Shown piece after piece: positions 8,450-17,579 of a stretch of DNA of 64,000 bases (the first letter of the stretch is position 1; each line of letters opens with the position of its first letter). The stretch is taken from positions 1,116,001 to 1,180,000 of the forward strand of contig NZ_AP023239.1 of the NCBI RefSeq assembly GCF_013393385.1. Direction: 5' to 3'. The position numbers and the translations under genes are program-made. Below the pieces are notes generated by a model. It worked only from the letters and a program-made list of their open reading frames with translations, searched no databases and was not told where the DNA came from. This DNA is from Paenibacillus sp. URB8-2. GTDB lineage: Bacteria > Bacillota > Bacilli > Paenibacillales > Paenibacillaceae.

Positions 8450-10345
8450 ATGAAATTGCCACTACACAAAATAGCGGCAGTAGTGTTTGTCATATTGCTG
8501 CTGGCCTCCATGATTGAAATCGGAATTTCCATGGAGCGGGGGAAACAGGAGGGTACCGAGCTTTCTCGGTGGAAGCTGAAATGGGTGAGCGAAGCGGAAG
8601 GAGACCGCGGGCAGCGTCCTCCCAGCGGGGATACAGGATGGATTGACGTATTGTCTTCCGGCCCTCAGGTCGAGGTGCCCGGAGAGACGGCTGCGGTATG
8701 GATCCGCGCTTCTTTGCCTCCCTTTAGCAGCAATTCGGCCGCACTTGTGAATAAAGTGTACGGAAACAATATCAGAGCTTATCTTGACGATACGCTCGTC
8801 TATAGTTCAAGCGGCAGCGTAGGCCTGAGTGGAAGCAAGATTTTAATTCCGCTAAACGCGTCGCAAACCGGCAAAGAATTATACATATACTGCGAAGGGC
8901 CTGACACCCGCCTCGGCATAGACGGAGAGATCAAGATTGAGAGCTACGGAAAGCTGCTGAATCTTTACTTGAAGGAAGATTTGATGGACATCATCATCGG
9001 CGGAGCGCTCATTTTTGTGGCCGTCGTGCTGGGCGTCTGCTCGATCTTTTTAAAAAGAGAACTGTTTTTCAGCGGATTTTTGCTGATGCTGATCATGCTG
9101 TCGTCCGGGGTGCTGATGATCTACTACTCTCCTTATTTTTCGCTGGTGCTGGGCAGCAGATCCAAATGGATGGAATTGTTTTTTGATATATCGCTATTCA
9201 CGCTGCTGCCGGCGTTCACCTATTTTTTCGAGAAATTATTCGGCCCCGGTCTGTATGGCGGCGTTACCCGGCTGAGGAAGTTCCAACTGGTGTATTCTCT
9301 GTTCTGCCTGGGACTCAGCGTCCTCAATATTGCCTTGTCTTACCGTATTGACGGCCTGTACAGAATGTTCACGGTGGATATTGCAGGCGTTCTCATGATC
9401 ATGCAGTTCCTGTTTCTGCTCGGACATGCGGTCCGTTACGCCCTTCGAGGCAATGTGGAAGCGATAATCTTCACCTCGGGTTTTGCCGTGTTCGCCTTGA
9501 CGGCTCTAAGTGAGCTGTCCCTGTTCTACATGTCGGGCGAGGGGTACCATCTGTACTGGTGGAAGTGGGGCATCGTCATTTTTCTTGTTTCCCTGATTGT
9601 TATCCTGGGGCAGAAATTCGCCAAGAATCATGAGCAGGTGGTCGAATATTCGAAGGAGCTGGAGAAGTTCAACAACGATCTTCAGCGTTCGGAAAAAATG
9701 GAAATCATCAGCGAGCTGGCCGCTTCGGTGGCGCATGAGGTCCGCAACCCGCTCCAGGTCACGAGAGGCTTTTTGCAAATCATCGGTGAAGGGTCGGACA
9801 GCAAGGAGAAGGAATATTTGCAGCTGGCTATTTCGGAGCTGGACCGGGCCGCGCATATTATCAATGATTTTCTGACATTCGCCAAGCCGCAAATGGATGA
9901 GGTGGAATGCCTGGATGTCGGGGGAGAATTGAAGCATGTCGCAGGCATTCTGCTTCCTCTGGCCAAAATGCAGGAAAGCACCATCGAGATCCATCTGGAG
10001 GACGGACTGTATGTGAAGTTCAGTTCCTCCAAATTCAAGCAGGCCTTGATCAATCTTATTAAAAACGGCATCGAAGCCCTTCAGGAAAATGGGCTGGTGA
10101 TCATTACTGCCTGGAAATCCGGCGGTTACGTCGTAATCAGCATCCGGGATTCGGGGGAAGGCATGACGTCCGGGGAGCTGGCCAGGCTGGGGGAGCCGTA
10201 TTTCTCTAACAAAACGAAAGGCACCGGTCTCGGTTTGATGGTCACCTTCCGGATTATCGAGGCAATGAACGGCACCATCGAGTTCAAGAGCATCAAGGGA
10301 AAAGGGACGGAAGTGATCGTCAAACTGCCGGCCGTCAAACCGTGA
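8450..10345 (+). CDS. Membrane-bound sensor histidine kinase
   Basis: About 631 residues. N-terminal membrane anchor, an extracytoplasmic beta-rich domain (about 30-170), a block of roughly seven transmembrane helices (about 180-390, the 7TMR-DISM style layout), a short coiled coil, then the HisKA H-box VAHEVRNPLQ (phospho-acceptor His429) and an HATPase domain with DSGEGM (N/G1 region) and GTGLGL. The sequence near the H-box resembles sporulation-type kinases. Start uncertain: ATG 8450 has GAGGT 9 bases upstream; TTG 8396 with AAAGGGA would add 18 residues. No partner response regulator is adjacent, so it is an orphan kinase. Confidence 0.85.
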   Translation: MKLPLHKIAAVVFVILLLASMIEIGISMERGKQEGTELSRWKLKWVSEAEGDRGQRPPSGDTGWIDVLSSGPQVEVPGETAAVWIRASLPPFSSNSAALVNKVYGNNIRAYLDDTLVYSSSGSVGLSGSKILIPLNASQTGKELYIYCEGPDTRLGIDGEIKIESYGKLLNLYLKEDLMDIIIGGALIFVAVVLGVCSIFLKRELFFSGFLLMLIMLSSGVLMIYYSPYFSLVLGSRSKWMELFFDISLFTLLPAFTYFFEKLFGPGLYGGVTRLRKFQLVYSLFCLGLSVLNIALSYRIDGLYRMFTVDIAGVLMIMQFLFLLGHAVRYALRGNVEAIIFTSGFAVFALTALSELSLFYMSGEGYHLYWWKWGIVIFLVSLIVILGQKFAKNHEQVVEYSKELEKFNNDLQRSEKMEIISELAASVAHEVRNPLQVTRGFLQIIGEGSDSKEKEYLQLAISELDRAAHIINDFLTFAKPQMDEVECLDVGGELKHVAGILLPLAKMQESTIEIHLEDGLYVKFSSSKFKQALINLIKNGIEALQENGLVIITAWKSGGYVVISIRDSGEGMTSGELARLGEPYFSNKTKGTGLGLMVTFRIIEAMNGTIEFKSIKGKGTEVIVKLPAVKP

Positions 10346-10374
10346 GAAGCGAAGAAACGGGAGGAGCTGGATCA

Positions 10375-11475
10375 ATGGAAAGAATCGGGTTCGGATTAAT
10401 CGGCGGAGGCTGGAGGGCGGAATTCTTTCTGCGGATCGCCGAAGCGATGCCGGAGCGTTTTGCCGTAAAGGCCATCTTTGTCAGAGACCGGGGGAAGGCG
10501 GACAAGCTGCAGGAGCATTGGGGCATTAAGACGTATACCTCATTTGAGGAGTTTACCGCCGCATGCCGGAATGAATGTTCATTCGCGGTTGTTAGCGTAA
10601 AACGTGTGGTTAACGCTGAATTCATCGAAAAGCTGACGGAAGCCGGTATCCCGGCGCTGGCGGAAACGCCTCCCGCTGACGGCGCGGAAGGCCTGCTCCG
10701 TCTGTGGGAGCGGGTGGGAGCCTCGGCCAAAGTCCAGATCGCGGAGCAGTATGCGTTCCAGCCGATGCACGCGGCCCGAATCCGGCTGGCGCGTTCCGGC
10801 AGGCTGGGCGAAGTCAGCCAGGCCCAGGTATCCGCGGCGCATGATTATCACGGTATCAGCCTCATCCGCAGGCTGCTCGGAATCGGCTTCGAGAATGCCG
10901 TCATCCGCGCCCAGACTTTTACTTCGCCCATTGTCAAGAGTCCGGACCGCGGCGGTCCTCCGCTCTCGGAAGAGCTGGAGGAGTCTCAGCAGATCATCGC
11001 CATGCTGGATTTCGGGAATAAACTGGGCGTGCTGGATTTCACGGGCGACCAGTATTTTTCATGGATTCGGGAAAAGCGGATTCTGGTTCGCGGAGAGCGC
11101 GGGGAGATCGTGAACGATGAAGTGTCCTGGCTGCAGTCCTTCGACAGTCCGGTTTACGACAAGCTGCGCCGGATCGATACCGGACATAGCGGAAATCTGG
11201 AGGGCTTCCACCATAAGGGGATTATGGGCTGCGGGGAATGGCTGTATGTGAATCCCCATGCCCCGGCCCGGCTGTCGGACGATGAGATCGCCGTCGCTGA
11301 AACCTTGGCGAGAATGGGAGATTACGTCCGGGGCGGCCCTTCTTTTTACAGCCTGGCTGAAGGCTGCCAGGACCATTATCTGGCGCTGGAGATGCAGCGG
11401 GCCGCGGCGAGCGGCGTTCCTGTCACTACGCAGACCCAGCCCTGGGCTTCGGCTTCGGCGGGAGGAAACGTTTAA
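10375..11475 (+). CDS. Gfo/Idh/MocA family oxidoreductase
   Basis: 366-residue NAD(P)-dependent oxidoreductase of the glucose-fructose oxidoreductase/inositol dehydrogenase family. Rossmann start GFGLIGGGWRAEF at residues 4-16, then the typical VVSVKRVVNAEFIEKLTEAGIPALAETPP segment and a C-terminal beta-sheet domain. GGGAGGAG precedes ATG 10375; 30 bases separate it from the kinase gene, so it may be co-transcribed. Substrate probably a sugar or inositol derivative. Confidence 0.85.
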   Translation: MERIGFGLIGGGWRAEFFLRIAEAMPERFAVKAIFVRDRGKADKLQEHWGIKTYTSFEEFTAACRNECSFAVVSVKRVVNAEFIEKLTEAGIPALAETPPADGAEGLLRLWERVGASAKVQIAEQYAFQPMHAARIRLARSGRLGEVSQAQVSAAHDYHGISLIRRLLGIGFENAVIRAQTFTSPIVKSPDRGGPPLSEELEESQQIIAMLDFGNKLGVLDFTGDQYFSWIREKRILVRGERGEIVNDEVSWLQSFDSPVYDKLRRIDTGHSGNLEGFHHKGIMGCGEWLYVNPHAPARLSDDEIAVAETLARMGDYVRGGPSFYSLAEGCQDHYLALEMQRAAASGVPVTTQTQPWASASAGGNV

Positions 11476-11505
11476 GGTCCACAGCGGATTGATCACAAAG
11501 GAACC

Positions 11506-11556
11506 AAAAAGCGCTCTGTCCTGCATAAGCCATTTGCGGCTAAGCGGGACAGGCGC
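11506..11556. terminator. Terminator between convergent genes
   Basis: AAAGCGCNNTGTCC and GGACAGGCGCTTT arms around a secondary stem, with A and T tracts on either side, suited to terminate both the oxidoreductase and the GH20 gene. Confidence 0.75.
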
Positions 11557-11616
11557 TTTATTTTGGAATACGGAGACGAGGCCGGCTACGACGATGAATC
11601 AAGGGTCCCCGTGTTT

Positions 11617-13572
11617 TCAGTTCCGGGAGCCGGACGGCTTCAGGCCGGGGCCGCTGGCAGCAAGTGCGGATTCCAGGGCTTCGTACTGACCGCGAAGCCG
11701 AACCAGCCTGGAGACGCTCTGCTCAAGGCCGCCCATCCGGTTGCGTTCGCACCACAACAGACGGTATTGGAGCAGAAGCAGATCGAGATCTTGTTTCAGT
11801 TCCCCGATTTCGGTGGGCGATACAGGGTCATTAGCCGCGAGGCGGCGCTTTAGGAAAGCGAGTCTGATCGAATGCTTGACGAAATGAACGCCGTTCCGCA
11901 GTTCTTCCAGAATCAGGCCGGCATCGTCGCAGCGTGGGGAGAGGCCGTCAAACCGCTCTTCGATTTCCTCGATATAGGCTTTAAGGCGATGCAAATTCTC
12001 GTCCGGCAGTTTGTCCGTCAGGCGCATATTGTCCAGGTCGCTGCGCAGCAGCATGGACATCTCGGTATCGTTATGATGCGGATTGCCGGATTCCAGCTTG
12101 TAGTAGTTCCCGAGGTCCAGCAGCAGTCTGCCGGTCTGTCCCGAATCATCGGCGAACAGGAATCTGTCCATGTAGCCCGCGATATCGGCGTCAAGACTGG
12201 CATCGGCACTCCAGGCAAGGGCCGCGCCGTACACGAATCCCGCATAGCTTACGGGAAGATGCTGCCAGTGTCCATTGTCACCCCAATCGGTGATCAGATA
12301 GCCGATGGCTCCGTTGTTCTTGCCGTGAACGGCCGCGCTGCGCAGATTGGCCAGCATATTGTCGGTGCGGCCGGTGATGGAATTCCATGAACTGGTTCCG
12401 GGGCATACATAGAAGGGAATGCCCGCGGCGCTGAAATTTTGCGTATCGGCTTCGAACGGATGCTCTGCGGTGTACCCCCATTCCATGGCGATGATATCCT
12501 TCGGCAGATGGGGAATCAGTTCGGGGTGCTGGAGAATAATGTCTCCCCAGAACTGCATCGTTTTGCCGCGTTTTCGGACGAGCTCCGCGATTTTTAGGAG
12601 AAAGGTCAAATAAAGACGGCCTTTGCCTGGGGACTCTGCAGCGCTTTGACTCCGCCCCATGCCCAGCTCATAGGTCTCATCGCAGCCGACATTGAACTTG
12701 CCGGAGCTGAAGTAAGGCAGCAGATCGTCGTACATTGCTTCAAGCAATTCCGCAACTTCTGGCACTTCCGTAAAGAACGTTCCGGGTCTCATGGCGAGGC
12801 CGTCCGGGTATAGGTCGGAGTCGTACATGCCCTCCGGCATCATGAAGCCTTCCGGAATTTCCGCCAGATGGTTAAATTCCGGCCGGGACAGCCAGCCTTC
12901 CATATGGCCGAAGCTGTTCTGATTGGGAACCAGCTCAATGTAGCGCTGCCGGCAGTACTCATCAAGTTCCAGGATTTCTTCGCCGGTGATCGGGGTTTCC
13001 AGCTCCCAGACACCCGGGAAGGATTCGTAAGAGAAAGGAGTTCCTTCTATATATAGCTGCAATTGGTTCAGTTTTAAATCGGCCATAAGATCCACAATCC
13101 GCCGCAGCGTCTCCAACTTGGGGATTTTGTTGCGGCTGATATCGATCATAAGTCCTCTTGCCGGAAAATCGGGTTCGTCGGCAATGTGCAGACAAGGCAG
13201 AACGCCGCCCGTCCGTTGGATCAGCTGTTTCAATGTGGCCGCGGCATAAAAGGCCGCTTGCGGCGATCCATAAGTTACCAGGGCGCCAGTCTCGGTTACG
13301 GACAGTTCATAAGTCTGATCGTCCAGGTTAGGATTAAGGGTAAATATGAAGGCGCAGGAAGAATCGGGGCGCACACCGATGGATATCTGGAGATTTAGAC
13401 CCAGATGCTTGGACACGGCATCCTGTACGGTTCGGGCAGCCGGAAGAGCCTGCTTGTCGGCGGGTCCGGCGAGCGCGATTTTGTCGCCGCGGGACACCCG
13501 GTAAGAACCGGGCCGGAAGGTCATTTCCTTGGGAACGGGAAGCAGAACTAGGGATTGGAACGGTTTGGACAA
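11617..13572 (-). CDS. Glycoside hydrolase family 20 (beta-N-acetylhexosaminidase-like)
   Basis: 651 residues. N-terminal GH20b-like alpha/beta domain, then a TIM barrel beginning at DEPDFPARGLMIDISRNKIP. The catalytic Asp-Glu pair is D298-E299 in VGCDETYELG, as expected for substrate-assisted hydrolysis of terminal HexNAc. No signal peptide, so it is probably cytoplasmic, acting on imported amino-sugar oligosaccharides or muropeptide fragments. The start is TTG 13572 preceded by GAGGT; the in-frame extension to 13668 overlaps the divergent AraC gene and is unlikely. Divergent from, and probably controlled by, that AraC regulator. Confidence 0.87.
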   Translation of the reverse strand: MSKPFQSLVLLPVPKEMTFRPGSYRVSRGDKIALAGPADKQALPAARTVQDAVSKHLGLNLQISIGVRPDSSCAFIFTLNPNLDDQTYELSVTETGALVTYGSPQAAFYAAATLKQLIQRTGGVLPCLHIADEPDFPARGLMIDISRNKIPKLETLRRIVDLMADLKLNQLQLYIEGTPFSYESFPGVWELETPITGEEILELDEYCRQRYIELVPNQNSFGHMEGWLSRPEFNHLAEIPEGFMMPEGMYDSDLYPDGLAMRPGTFFTEVPEVAELLEAMYDDLLPYFSSGKFNVGCDETYELGMGRSQSAAESPGKGRLYLTFLLKIAELVRKRGKTMQFWGDIILQHPELIPHLPKDIIAMEWGYTAEHPFEADTQNFSAAGIPFYVCPGTSSWNSITGRTDNMLANLRSAAVHGKNNGAIGYLITDWGDNGHWQHLPVSYAGFVYGAALAWSADASLDADIAGYMDRFLFADDSGQTGRLLLDLGNYYKLESGNPHHNDTEMSMLLRSDLDNMRLTDKLPDENLHRLKAYIEEIEERFDGLSPRCDDAGLILEELRNGVHFVKHSIRLAFLKRRLAANDPVSPTEIGELKQDLDLLLLQYRLLWCERNRMGGLEQSVSRLVRLRGQYEALESALAASGPGLKPSGSRN

Positions 13573-13656
13573 TGACGTGCACCTCGCTATCCTGTAGAAT
13601 ATGATCATCTTAGGCAATAAACATATCACTCCGAAAAGAGCGGAGGAATGCAAATC

Positions 13657-14508
13657 ATGTCCATACACATGGATTATATGATCAGTCCTTATCCAATTAG
13701 AATCATCGATCCGAAGGTGGAGGCCTCCAAGCTGCGGCTGAGCTCAATCCGGGTGGGCCAGGTCGGCCACTTGCCCGGAAGAACGCTGTTCCGTACGGGC
13801 GTAACGTTTACGCATTGGGCCTTCGTCTATGTTGTTTCCGGCTCCGGCACCTATGCCGAGAACGGCGGTAAGCGGCAGCAGGTTCGGGACGGCAGCCTCT
13901 TCTTCTTCCAGCCGGGCCGCATCTATGATTTTGGTCCCCCGCCTTACGGGAGCTGGGACGAGTACTATATCAACTTTACGGGCAACCGGGTGAACGAATG
14001 GCGGGAGGCGGGACTTTTGACGGAAGGAATCGTCTTTCGCGCAGATGCGGCGCAGGATCTGGCGGCAGGATTTGAAAGAGTGCTGGATTGGATGGAGGGG
14101 GGAGACCCTCGGGACGCCGACAGGGCGGCACTGCTGCTGGAAAGGATGCTTCTGGATTGCTGCGGCGCCGGCGACAGCCACCGCCCCGATTCCGAAGACA
14201 GCATGCAGGCCATCCGCGAAGATTTGCACTCCTGCATTTATGGGGTGTTCGACGCTTCCCTGTTCGCCCGCAAGCACCATATCTCGGTGTCGACGTTAAG
14301 GCGGCTTGTGCTCCGCAGCAGCGGATACCCCCTGCATGATTACATTCACCGGTTGAAGATGGGAGAAGCCAAAAAGCTCCTCCTCAACACCCCGCTGCAG
14401 GTTCAGGAAATTTCAGGTATGTTGCGTTATAACGACCCTTTTTACTTCTCGAGGCTGTTTAAGAAATATATGGGGATTTCCCCTATGGAATGCCGGTGTA
14501 ATGTGTAA
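13657..14508 (+). CDS. AraC family transcriptional regulator
   Basis: 283 residues: N-terminal cupin-like ligand domain (about 30-110), C-terminal two-helix-turn-helix AraC domain (about 185-283) with the conserved end SRLFKKYMGISPMECR. GGAGG at 13642-13646 fits ATG 13657 (10-base spacing) better than ATG 13648. Divergent from the GH20 gene with about 85 bases between starts; it likely senses a sugar and controls that gene. Confidence 0.88.
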   Translation: MSIHMDYMISPYPIRIIDPKVEASKLRLSSIRVGQVGHLPGRTLFRTGVTFTHWAFVYVVSGSGTYAENGGKRQQVRDGSLFFFQPGRIYDFGPPPYGSWDEYYINFTGNRVNEWREAGLLTEGIVFRADAAQDLAAGFERVLDWMEGGDPRDADRAALLLERMLLDCCGAGDSHRPDSEDSMQAIREDLHSCIYGVFDASLFARKHHISVSTLRRLVLRSSGYPLHDYIHRLKMGEAKKLLLNTPLQVQEISGMLRYNDPFYFSRLFKKYMGISPMECRCNV

Positions 14509-14681
14509 GGCTGAAAGCTTGTCGTCAGCGGAAATTAAGCTAACATGGCTCTGACTCTCAAATGTAAAAAATTAGAAAAAAACTTTCTGCATACCCCGTT
14601 TCGGCACGGAATAAACAAGGAAAAATAAAAAAAATATACTAAAATTTTAATCGTGTAACCGTTAACAATGAAAAAGGTAAC

Positions 14682-14710
14682 TTGTTATTGTCATTTTTCT
14701 TTTGTATGAT
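14682..14710 (+). promoter_or_regulatory. Sigma-A-type promoter of the two-component operon
   Basis: TTGTTA (14682-14687), 17-base spacer, TATGAT (14705-14710), about 70 bases before the kinase start. The rest of the 274-base gap from 14509 is A/T-rich with no other clear signal. Confidence 0.6.
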
Positions 14711-14782
14711 GCATTTAACACAGCAGTTCCCATGAAGGTAAAAGCTCGCATTTTCCACAAATTTGGAGAATAGGGTGGTGGG

Positions 14783-16429
14783 ATGAATATCAAGTTATCT
14801 GCGGAAGATCGAATGATTACATTTTTCCGTTATTTTTCACTGTTTCTTACTTCACTGATGTTCTTAATAACGCGGACGGGTCCTTCTCTGTTTTATAAAA
14901 TTCCGATCATCATTGTTCTGGCCTTGCTGGCCCACGCGTTTACGATTTCCTTTCGGAGTTTGCGGCACAGGCCGCATGCCGTTATGGCTTCGGTGAGCAT
15001 CGAGATGTCGCTGATTCTTCTGCTGGCGATTTGTACAGGCGGTTATAACAGCCCATTCAAGCTGTATACGCTAAATCCCATTTTGATTGCCGCGGGTTCT
15101 TTGTCCTTTTATTTTTGTTGGAGTCTGCTGGCCGGCTATTTTGCCATTTTCTTTGGATTTTGCTATTTTTTTTATAAATCGGCGGAAGATACGTTTGCCT
15201 CTGTTTTGCTGGAGAACGGGAACCTGTTCCTGGCGCTTGCTCTAACGGTGACCTTTATGCAGCTGCTGTCGCGGTTCAGGCGCCAGCGGGAGGAGGCGAA
15301 TGCCCGAACGGACGAAATGCTTGAGCATATCAAATCGTTGTATCACATTGTGGAAACCTCAAGCGAGCACGATTTTATGAATATCGGACAGGTCATCACC
15401 GACTATGCCGTCAAGCTGACGAAGCTGAACAAAGCGCTGTTCTGGTTTGCGGGCAATACTGGAGGACCGTCTCCCGTAAGCCGCCAGACCGGTTGGCTGC
15501 CCGAAGATGAAGGTCAGTTGTTCGGGGAGCTGAAGAAGCACGAGACGGAGTGGCGGCGTTTGAAGGAACCGATATTCAAGAGCTTTCCCGGTTTTGGGGA
15601 TCTGCTGTTAATGCCGGTTCGGATGAGCACACGTTTTGTGGGTGTGATCGGAGTAAAGCTTGAAGCGCACGAGGGGCTGGAGGGCCGAAGATGGTATATC
15701 CAGCAGCTGATGTTTCTGGCGGAGCTCAGCGCGATTACGCTGGAACGCCATGAACTGAGCGTTACCGAGAACCGGCTTATTGTAACGAACGAACAGAACC
15801 GGATTGCGGACGAAATGCACGACAGCGTCTCTCAGAGCCTGTTCGGCATTGTATATGCGGCCCATTCCCTTAAGCAGTCCTGCAGAAAAATGACGCCCTC
15901 CCAGCTGGAGGAGCAAATCGAGCTGATCCATGATTCGGCGACCAAGGCGGCCAAGGAGCTGCGGATTACGATTTACAGCCTGAGCTCCAAGAAAAGCGGC
16001 GGCCCGACCTGGCTTGGCATGGTAAGATCGCATCTGAAGAGCTTGTCGAGACTGAACGATGTCGAGATTGATTTCAAGGTGAAGGGTGATGACTTCAGTC
16101 TGCCCTATACGTACCACAAAGCCCTTTTTCGGATTATCTCCGAAGCGACCGGCAACGCTATTCGCCACGGAGCCGCACATAAAGTCGAGGTTGAGCTGAC
16201 CTTGAAGCCGAGGTGGATTGGACTGGCAATACGCGACGATGGCGTAGGATTCGACACCGATCTGCTATGGACCCATTCCGAGGAAAGCACCGGCGGACTG
16301 GGAATGAAGAACATGCAACATCTGACCCGGTCTCTTGGCGGGGATTTTCAGTTGTCGAGCAATGAAAATGCAGGCACCCAAATTCTAATTTCAATTCCGG
16401 TAGGCGTAATTGAACTAAAGAACGCATAA
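14783..16429 (+). CDS. Sensor histidine kinase, NarL/DegS type with GAF-like domain
   Basis: 548 residues. Five to six transmembrane helices at the N-terminus (about 15-165), a coiled segment, a GAF-like domain (about 190-330), HisKA_3 with EMHDSVSQSLFG (phospho-acceptor His346) and a C-terminal HATPase (DDGVGF, then GGLGMKNM). It pairs with the response regulator 23 bases downstream. Because the operon lies directly upstream of the EPS leader, a link to surface polysaccharide control is possible but only positional. Confidence 0.9.
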   Translation: MNIKLSAEDRMITFFRYFSLFLTSLMFLITRTGPSLFYKIPIIIVLALLAHAFTISFRSLRHRPHAVMASVSIEMSLILLLAICTGGYNSPFKLYTLNPILIAAGSLSFYFCWSLLAGYFAIFFGFCYFFYKSAEDTFASVLLENGNLFLALALTVTFMQLLSRFRRQREEANARTDEMLEHIKSLYHIVETSSEHDFMNIGQVITDYAVKLTKLNKALFWFAGNTGGPSPVSRQTGWLPEDEGQLFGELKKHETEWRRLKEPIFKSFPGFGDLLLMPVRMSTRFVGVIGVKLEAHEGLEGRRWYIQQLMFLAELSAITLERHELSVTENRLIVTNEQNRIADEMHDSVSQSLFGIVYAAHSLKQSCRKMTPSQLEEQIELIHDSATKAAKELRITIYSLSSKKSGGPTWLGMVRSHLKSLSRLNDVEIDFKVKGDDFSLPYTYHKALFRIISEATGNAIRHGAAHKVEVELTLKPRWIGLAIRDDGVGFDTDLLWTHSEESTGGLGMKNMQHLTRSLGGDFQLSSNENAGTQILISIPVGVIELKNA

Positions 16430-16452
16430 TAAATAACAGGAGGTCTTTGCAT

Positions 16453-17088
16453 ATGGAAATCGTGATAGTGGATGATCACCCCCTTGTGAGAAGAGGACTG
16501 GCAGCGGTCATTTCCATGCAGCCTAATGTGAAATTTGCGGGCGAAGCGACAAACGGCGAAGAGGCTCTGCGCGTACTGGAAGAAATCCGGCCCGATATGG
16601 TGCTGATTGATTTGAAGCTTGCCGACGAGTCGGGGCTTGATGTAATCAAGGCGGCGCGGAGCCGCGGAATTGAGAGTAAGTTTATACTGCTGACCTCATC
16701 GGCGAGCCGTGAGGATTTCCTCAAGGCGGAGGAAGTTCTGGTCGACGGATATGTATTGAAGGAGGCGCTCCCTGAAGAGCTTCTGTTCGCCATTCAGCTG
16801 GTCCACAAAGGCCGAAAATATTACGATCCTGGCCTGATGGAAGACAAGATGAGGATGAGCGGCAAGAGCCCGACCGACGAATTGACGCCCAAAGAGCGGG
16901 AAGTTCTGATTGAGCTCGGTCAGGGCGCCTGCAACCGGGAAATCGCCTCCAGGCTGTTCATCAGCGAGTTCACGGTCAAGAAGCATGTCAGCCAAATTTT
17001 GGCCAAGCTTCAGGTCGCGGACCGCACTCAAGCGGCGCTTTATGCCAACGCGGTCGGTCTAACCAAATACGAGATGTCTGTCGAATAA
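16453..17088 (+). CDS. LuxR/NarL family response regulator
   Basis: 211 residues: receiver domain with phospho-acceptor Asp53 (MVLIDLKLAD), acidic pair near DDHP, Lys near residue 104; C-terminal LuxR helix-turn-helix (LTPKEREVLIELGQGACNRE onward). AGGAGGT gives 8-base spacing to ATG 16453, preferred to TTG 16447. Cognate partner of the upstream kinase. Terminated by the hairpin at 17117-17143. Confidence 0.92.
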   Translation: MEIVIVDDHPLVRRGLAAVISMQPNVKFAGEATNGEEALRVLEEIRPDMVLIDLKLADESGLDVIKAARSRGIESKFILLTSSASREDFLKAEEVLVDGYVLKEALPEELLFAIQLVHKGRKYYDPGLMEDKMRMSGKSPTDELTPKEREVLIELGQGACNREIASRLFISEFTVKKHVSQILAKLQVADRTQAALYANAVGLTKYEMSVE

Positions 17089-17116
17089 GCTCGGACAGAA
17101 TCATTCATTTTCAGGA

Positions 17117-17143
17117 ACACGGACAAGATGTCCGTGTTTTTTT
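17117..17143 (+). terminator. Rho-independent terminator of the two-component operon
   Basis: ACACGGACA-AGAT-GTCCGTGT followed by eight T residues. Confidence 0.85.
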
Positions 17144-17149
17144 TGTGCG

Positions 17150-17284
17150 AATATAAGAATTTATAAGCTATGCGCTTATCATTTTGTCTTATATTCCTAC
17201 GAGAAACGGTACCTAAAAGCGATACTCGTATCGCTACTTCGGAAGCTTAAGCTCCCTAAAAGGACGGCGAAGCCGTTTCTTCTT
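17150..17284. repeat. Two-hairpin interspersed repeat, copy C
   Basis: Outer arms ATATAAG/CTTATAT (17151-17157 / 17188-17194), inner ATAAGC/GCTTAT, then GAAACGG (17203-17209) pairing with CCGTTTC (17273-17279). Between the arms of the second hairpin is an extra perfect hairpin AGCGATAC/GTATCGCT and an AGCTTAAGCT palindrome, an insert shared with copy D. Confidence 0.8.
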
Positions 17285-17579
17285 GGAAATCATAAACTTT
17301 GGAGCCCTAAAGACCCGGTTGAGGTCTGGGCCAGTACTTCAATTTGCGGTTACTTATTTTATCGGTAACTGTTCCGCAGTGGAATAGACAACTTCGTACC
17401 ATATTGTATGGTACCAAAGTATACCATAGTTTGTCCTTAAGCGGTAATTTTCTTTATTCGAAAGTGAAATCGAAAGTAATGGCAGGGACCATGCCTCGAA
17501 AAATGAGGATTGATAGAATAAAAGTAAGTTATCTGAAATTTTCAGAAGTCTTTCAAAATCCTACGGAAGGAGGATCGCT
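17285..17579 (+). promoter_or_regulatory. Structured leader region of the EPS operon
   Basis: 295 noncoding bases before the first EPS gene. Seen directly: hairpin GCCC-TAA-AGACC / GGTCT-GGGC (17304-17331, 7-base loop CGGTTGA, TAA bulge); GTTAC/GTAAC arms (about 17349-17369); and three consecutive 7-base arms TACCATA (17397), TATGGTA (17407), TACCATA (17422), so that the middle arm can pair with either neighbour. I found no convincing -35/-10 pair and do not recognise a known riboswitch here. The arms may be RNA structures or protein-binding palindromes. Confidence 0.45.

Noticed and set aside
11872..12390. Plus-strand coding frame
   Set aside because: Shadow of the GH20 gene on the opposite strand; no ribosome binding site and no family resemblance.
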